From Flavobacterium swingsii (GTDB lineage Bacteria > Bacteroidota > Bacteroidia > Flavobacteriales > Flavobacteriaceae): DNA of 64,000 nt. Made by a program: the position numbers and the translations under genes. Each line of letters starts with the position of its first letter. Position 1 is the first letter of the stretch. Positions 60,657 to 64,000 of the stretch are shown piece by piece. The DNA lies in NCBI RefSeq assembly GCF_900111965.1, contig NZ_FOJT01000001.1, forward strand, positions 496,001 through 560,000. The letters run 5' to 3'. The notes beneath the pieces were generated by a model. That model did no database searches. It was not told where the DNA came from and saw nothing but the letters and a program-made list of their open reading frames with translations.

Positions 60657-62774
60657 TTAATAATCTAAATACCAGTTAAACACATCGGCACGCAATCCTA
60701 TCGAAAACCAAGTAGTGCTTTCTTTGAATATTGCAGTAGTATTTTCTTGTGGCGAAAAATCTCTGTAAATTAAATTTCCAAAAAGTTTCAGATTTGTACT
60801 CGGGTTTAGTAAATATCCCGCCTGAATATCCGCAATAAAAACATTGGTTTTATTCCCTTGTCCTATTGCAACACCTTTTTCATAAGCTCTTGAATCGTCG
60901 TAGTCTTTGTAAATATTAGAACCATAGTTTTTTGCATCGGTTGCTGTATCAAAATCGAAACCACGAACTCCCATGCTTATTTTTGCATCGGCAAACAATC
61001 TGTTTTTATGAAAACGCGCAATTCCTGTTAGCTCTTTAAAGTTAGAACCCCAATTGTGACCCATGCTTTGGTTGTTGTGACCGTAATTTGTAATTGCGTT
61101 GCTATGTCCGTAAACATAAGGGCGCACATGATTATATTCTGCTTGCAGGTATAGATTTTTCATCCCAAAAGCATTAAAATATTTGGCTCCCAATTGGTAA
61201 CCGTATTTGTTTTTCCAACTTTTCTCGCCAGATTTCATATCACCAAGTGAGAATTCGTCGAGCAAGAATTGTCCGTATAAATTAATATTATTATTCCATT
61301 TGTATTTTGAAGTAATTCCTAAAACTGCGTTTCCGCTTCTTGCTGATGAAGAAAATTCGACCGAACGATAAAAAATAATTGGGTTTACAAAATTAAGATC
61401 AAAACCACGATTGTTGTCATTTGTCCAAATTACCGATTCGAAAAAACCAATATTCAACCTCTTTGAAGCATTCCAACTCAAATAATGGTTTGCCATATAT
61501 TTTGTAGCATACGTTCTATCTAAAGTTACGTCTTTGCGAACATCTTTGAGCCACATATACGTATTGGTGTATTTTATTTTCCAGAATGTGGTGTTTATTT
61601 TAACAAACGGATACGGACTCGCACCATCGCCTTCCAACAAAGAACGATAACCATCTCCTATAAAATTTCGGCTGTAACCCAACTGCAAGTTAAGGTGTTT
61701 GCTTGGCGTGTAAGTAATATTTGCATCGGCAGAAGGGAAATCGTATTTTGTAGTTTTAAAATCTTTTGCAATACCAATTCCTGGAATTATTGCTGGATTT
61801 CCGCCTGATGGCTGAATAGAATTTGCGTATCTATTATAATAATCAGCAAAAACACCTTGACTTTCGTAAATGGTTGTGGTAAAGTCTAATTGTTCGCCCA
61901 ATCCTCCTTGTATTTGCAAACCACGCGTATTTACATAAGTATAATCTTCGGTGCTTGGATTACTTTTTCCCATTCGTAAATCGAAAATAGGATTTAGTGC
62001 AAACCAATAATCTTCTCCTTGTATGGCAACTAAGTTTTCGTTAAACAATTTTCGTCCCCACCAACCTTCTTTCTTAATTTTGATTGCATCATAAGCCGCA
62101 TCAAAATTATGATATTTTGCAACTTCGGAGTAAGTATATGGTTTTGATGCCGTATGATTATTAGTACCAACTTGGTTCATCTCACCATCAAAATTGGTGT
62201 ATAAATTATGTGAGAAAGGAATATTAAGATGACTTTTGAATTGTGGATTCTTAAATTCTTTATAATTTAATTTTACAGATTCGAATTCTGGATTTTCTTT
62301 ATTTGCTAAAACCGAAGGTGAATTTGCAATTTTATTTTCTAGTAATAATTTTTCGGCAGCAATTTCGGCAGCACTTTGCAACGGAATGGCTATTGTAAAT
62401 GTATATTTTGCATAGGTTGGTTTTCCGTTATAAGTTGGTGGCGTAATTTTTGGAAAAGCCGAAAAAACCCTTTTTGTTTCGGTTATTAGCTCCGAGTACA
62501 TTGCATCTGCGTACAATACTTTGAATGTTCCTGTGCTATCTACTTCAAACAATGTGATGATTTTTCCCTTGAAATTATCTTGCTTTACAACTTCTGGCAA
62601 TTGAAAATTATTATAAACAAAATCTTGTAATTGATTGTTAAAACAAGTTTCTAATTCTTGATTCATTGTGTTTTCACAAGCCGGAAAAACTGGGAATTTT
62701 TCTTGATTACTCACTTGCGAAAATGAATTTTGCACGAAGAAAAAAACTATAATTAGTAAAAGGTATTTTTTCAT
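60657..62774 (-). CDS. Outer-membrane protein with TonB-C-like N-domain and Wzi-like barrel (RemB-like)
   Basis: 705 aa. Signal peptide MKKYLLLIIVFFFVQNSFSQ. Residues about 30-125 fit the TonB-C pattern (GKIITLFEVDSTGTFKVLYA ... FPKITPPTYNGKPTYAKYTF). From about 185 on, the chain is Tyr/Asn-rich alternating strands similar to the Wzi capsule-assembly barrel (LQIQGGLGEQLDFTT and following). The gliding protein RemB of Flavobacterium has this length and origin, and I regard that as the best candidate, but without a search I give no symbol. The start at 62774 follows the deoC stop by 10 bp. Confidence 0.7.
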   Translation of the reverse strand: MKKYLLLIIVFFFVQNSFSQVSNQEKFPVFPACENTMNQELETCFNNQLQDFVYNNFQLPEVVKQDNFKGKIITLFEVDSTGTFKVLYADAMYSELITETKRVFSAFPKITPPTYNGKPTYAKYTFTIAIPLQSAAEIAAEKLLLENKIANSPSVLANKENPEFESVKLNYKEFKNPQFKSHLNIPFSHNLYTNFDGEMNQVGTNNHTASKPYTYSEVAKYHNFDAAYDAIKIKKEGWWGRKLFNENLVAIQGEDYWFALNPIFDLRMGKSNPSTEDYTYVNTRGLQIQGGLGEQLDFTTTIYESQGVFADYYNRYANSIQPSGGNPAIIPGIGIAKDFKTTKYDFPSADANITYTPSKHLNLQLGYSRNFIGDGYRSLLEGDGASPYPFVKINTTFWKIKYTNTYMWLKDVRKDVTLDRTYATKYMANHYLSWNASKRLNIGFFESVIWTNDNNRGFDLNFVNPIIFYRSVEFSSSARSGNAVLGITSKYKWNNNINLYGQFLLDEFSLGDMKSGEKSWKNKYGYQLGAKYFNAFGMKNLYLQAEYNHVRPYVYGHSNAITNYGHNNQSMGHNWGSNFKELTGIARFHKNRLFADAKISMGVRGFDFDTATDAKNYGSNIYKDYDDSRAYEKGVAIGQGNKTNVFIADIQAGYLLNPSTNLKLFGNLIYRDFSPQENTTAIFKESTTWFSIGLRADVFNWYLDY

Positions 62775-62784
62775 TGTATATTTT

Positions 62785-63528
62785 TTAATAATTTCCTGTA
62801 GAAACATTTCCGTCTGCAATGGTTTTTGCTGCCGATGTTCCTATTCTTTTCACACCCAATCTAATCATTGCCAAAGCCTCCTCTAGCGTTCTTACACCAC
62901 CAGCTGCTTTTACAGGAAGCGGATTTGAGTTTTCCAACATTAAAATAATGGTAGGAATTGTAGCTCCGTTTGGCAAATTATCTTCTGTTTTATAAAAACC
63001 TGTCGATGATTTTACAAATATATGCACAAAATTCTCTTCTTTGAAATTGGCAATAATTGTATTTTTTATCAATGCCGAAACCTGAATAATCTGATGGTTT
63101 GTAAGCGCCGCCACTTCGATAATAAATTTGACTGCTTTTTTATGCGACAATCCCAATTGTGTGCAAGCAATAATTTCTTGTTTTATTAATGTTGTTTCTC
63201 CTCTTTTGAAGGCTTCATAGTTTATTACATAATCAAGTTCATCTGCGTGATTGTTTATCGCTTCCTGTGCTTCTTCCAGTTTTTTGTCTAAACTAGAATT
63301 TCCTTCAGGAAAATCGATAACTGTTCCTATTAACACTTTCGAATTGGCTTTTTCTATCATTTTTTTAGCCAATTGTACTTTATCAGGACGAATCATAACC
63401 AACTTAAATTCCTCGCTAATGGCTTCATGAATGAAATTTTCGACCACTTTTGTGTTTTCAATTTCAGACAAATTGGCTTGCAATGCTGTTTTTAGGTAAG
63501 TAGAATCTAGATATTGCTTAATATTCAT
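62785..63528 (-). CDS. deoC: Deoxyribose-phosphate aldolase DeoC
   Basis: 247 aa TIM-barrel class I aldolase cleaving 2-deoxyribose 5-phosphate. Motifs include LDSTYLKTALQ at the N-terminus, VIDFPEGNSSLDKKLEE (the VIgFPxG region), ELDYVINYEA, and the Schiff-base KSSTGF (about residue 172, Lys) and VKAAGGVRTLEEA. DeoC is the first gene of a pair with the RemB-like gene. There is no obvious promoter match in the 74-bp gap to the VanZ gene. Confidence 0.95.
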   Translation of the reverse strand: MNIKQYLDSTYLKTALQANLSEIENTKVVENFIHEAISEEFKLVMIRPDKVQLAKKMIEKANSKVLIGTVIDFPEGNSSLDKKLEEAQEAINNHADELDYVINYEAFKRGETTLIKQEIIACTQLGLSHKKAVKFIIEVAALTNHQIIQVSALIKNTIIANFKEENFVHIFVKSSTGFYKTEDNLPNGATIPTIILMLENSNPLPVKAAGGVRTLEEALAMIRLGVKRIGTSAAKTIADGNVSTGNY

Positions 63529-63560
63529 AATATGAATGACAGATTAAAGTATAAAAATAG

Positions 63561-63588
63561 AAAAATCCCACCGAAATGGGATGTTTTT
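63561..63588 (-). terminator. Terminator of the VanZ-family gene
   Basis: On the minus strand ATCCCATTTCGGTGGGATTTTTC forms an ATCCCA/TGGGAT stem followed by T residues. Confidence 0.75.
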
Positions 63589-63602
63589 CTTATAATATTT
63601 AT

Positions 63603-64000
63603 TTATCGAATACTTCCGATGTTTTTATTTTCTTTAAAGAATTTTGTTGCTACAAAAATCCCTACTAAAGTTCCTGTACTGTTAGCAACAACGTCCCAAA
63701 AATCTGCTTGTCGAGTTGTTGTTATACTTTTTTGGGCAAACTCGATGGCTATTCCTAACCCTATCGAAATGAGTACTAAAACGATTTTATTATTCAACAA
63801 CACACTATTTTTAAATACTAAATAGCGATACCACAAAATAACAAAACCAAAATAGAAAGTAAAATGAACTACTTTATCTGCATTTGGAAAATTAAATTTT
63901 GGAGCATTTACCGTAGTTTTTAAACTCAGATAAAGTATCAAAAACGTCCAAAGAAGAGCAATCCAAATAGCGTTTTTATTAGGCGCCAATAAGTTTTTTA
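63603..64000 (-). CDS. VanZ-family membrane protein (5' end beyond the window)
   Basis: At least 128 aa with four transmembrane helices. The ADKVVHFTFYFGFVILW segment, the GIAIEFAQ helix and RQADFWDVVANSTGTLVG end match the VanZ-like family. A TTG at 63989 opens a frame, but it continues without a stop to the window edge (KNLLAPNKN), so the true start may be outside. The function is not known for non-VanZ members. Confidence 0.85.
   Translation of the reverse strand, partial: KNLLAPNKNAIWIALLWTFLILYLSLKTTVNAPKFNFPNADKVVHFTFYFGFVILWYRYLVFKNSVLLNNKIVLVLISIGLGIAIEFAQKSITTTRQADFWDVVANSTGTLVGIFVATKFFKENKNIGSIR

Overview
The window is AT-rich chromosomal DNA from a member of the Flavobacteriaceae, most likely Flavobacterium or a close relative. 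The evidence is gliding genes gldB and gldC, a PorP/SprF-type and a PorG-type protein of the type IX secretion system (T9SS), a dcw cluster without murF or ddl, caa3-type oxidase assembly genes in the Bacteroidetes arrangement, and promoters with the TAnnTTTG -7 element of this phylum. No tRNA, rRNA, insertion sequence, prophage or CRISPR array was seen. No intergenic gap exceeds 300 bp.

1-14.5 kb (minus strand) is the division and cell-wall cluster: mraZ, rsmH, ftsL, ftsI (PBP with one PASTA domain), murE, mraY, murD, ftsW, murG, murC, ftsQ, ftsA, a small secreted-protein gene, then the first 20 codons of ftsZ at the window edge. Upstream of mraZ lie three GTGGTA boxes at exact 10-bp spacing, the expected MraZ autoregulatory operator. 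14.7-22.1 kb: a hydrolase, engB, a gldB-gldC operon, nadE, an orphan response regulator and dnaG, whose zinc-ribbon ligands are all replaced. 22.3-29.9 kb: two tandem paralogous secreted beta-helix-like proteins, a polyprenyl diphosphate synthase, a lipoprotein, rlmN, an O-methyltransferase, a PAP2 phosphatase and a TatA-like protein.

30-38 kb: clpX, clpP and tig (proteostasis), a small membrane protein, a hydrolase, a divergent LemA-like protein, pdxJ, a CBS protein and nadK. 38.2-44.7 kb is an envelope-biogenesis run: porG-like, uppS, bamA, two skp/ompH genes, murI. 44.7-50.9 kb: gamma-carbonic-anhydrase-like protein, PorP/SprF-like protein, an Nfu protein with doubled N-domain, dodecin, a DUF255/thioredoxin protein, a small amphipathic protein and tsaB. 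51.1-56.3 kb is cytochrome oxidase assembly: ctaB, two subunit III genes, subunit IV, a CxxxC-less SCO-like protein, SCO1, DUF420 and a small membrane protein. 56.3-64 kb: a DUF4403 lipoprotein, tolC plus an RND/ABC adaptor, a RemB/Wzi-like outer-membrane protein, deoC and a VanZ-family protein.

The most notable non-coding signal is a family of four intergenic elements (about 18.3, 28.9, 32.2 and 47.8 kb). They share an outer helix and an inner hairpin with compensatory base changes, so they are structured RNAs; they probably belong to the Flavo-1 family, an assignment I could not verify. No clearly new defence or mobile system was found.
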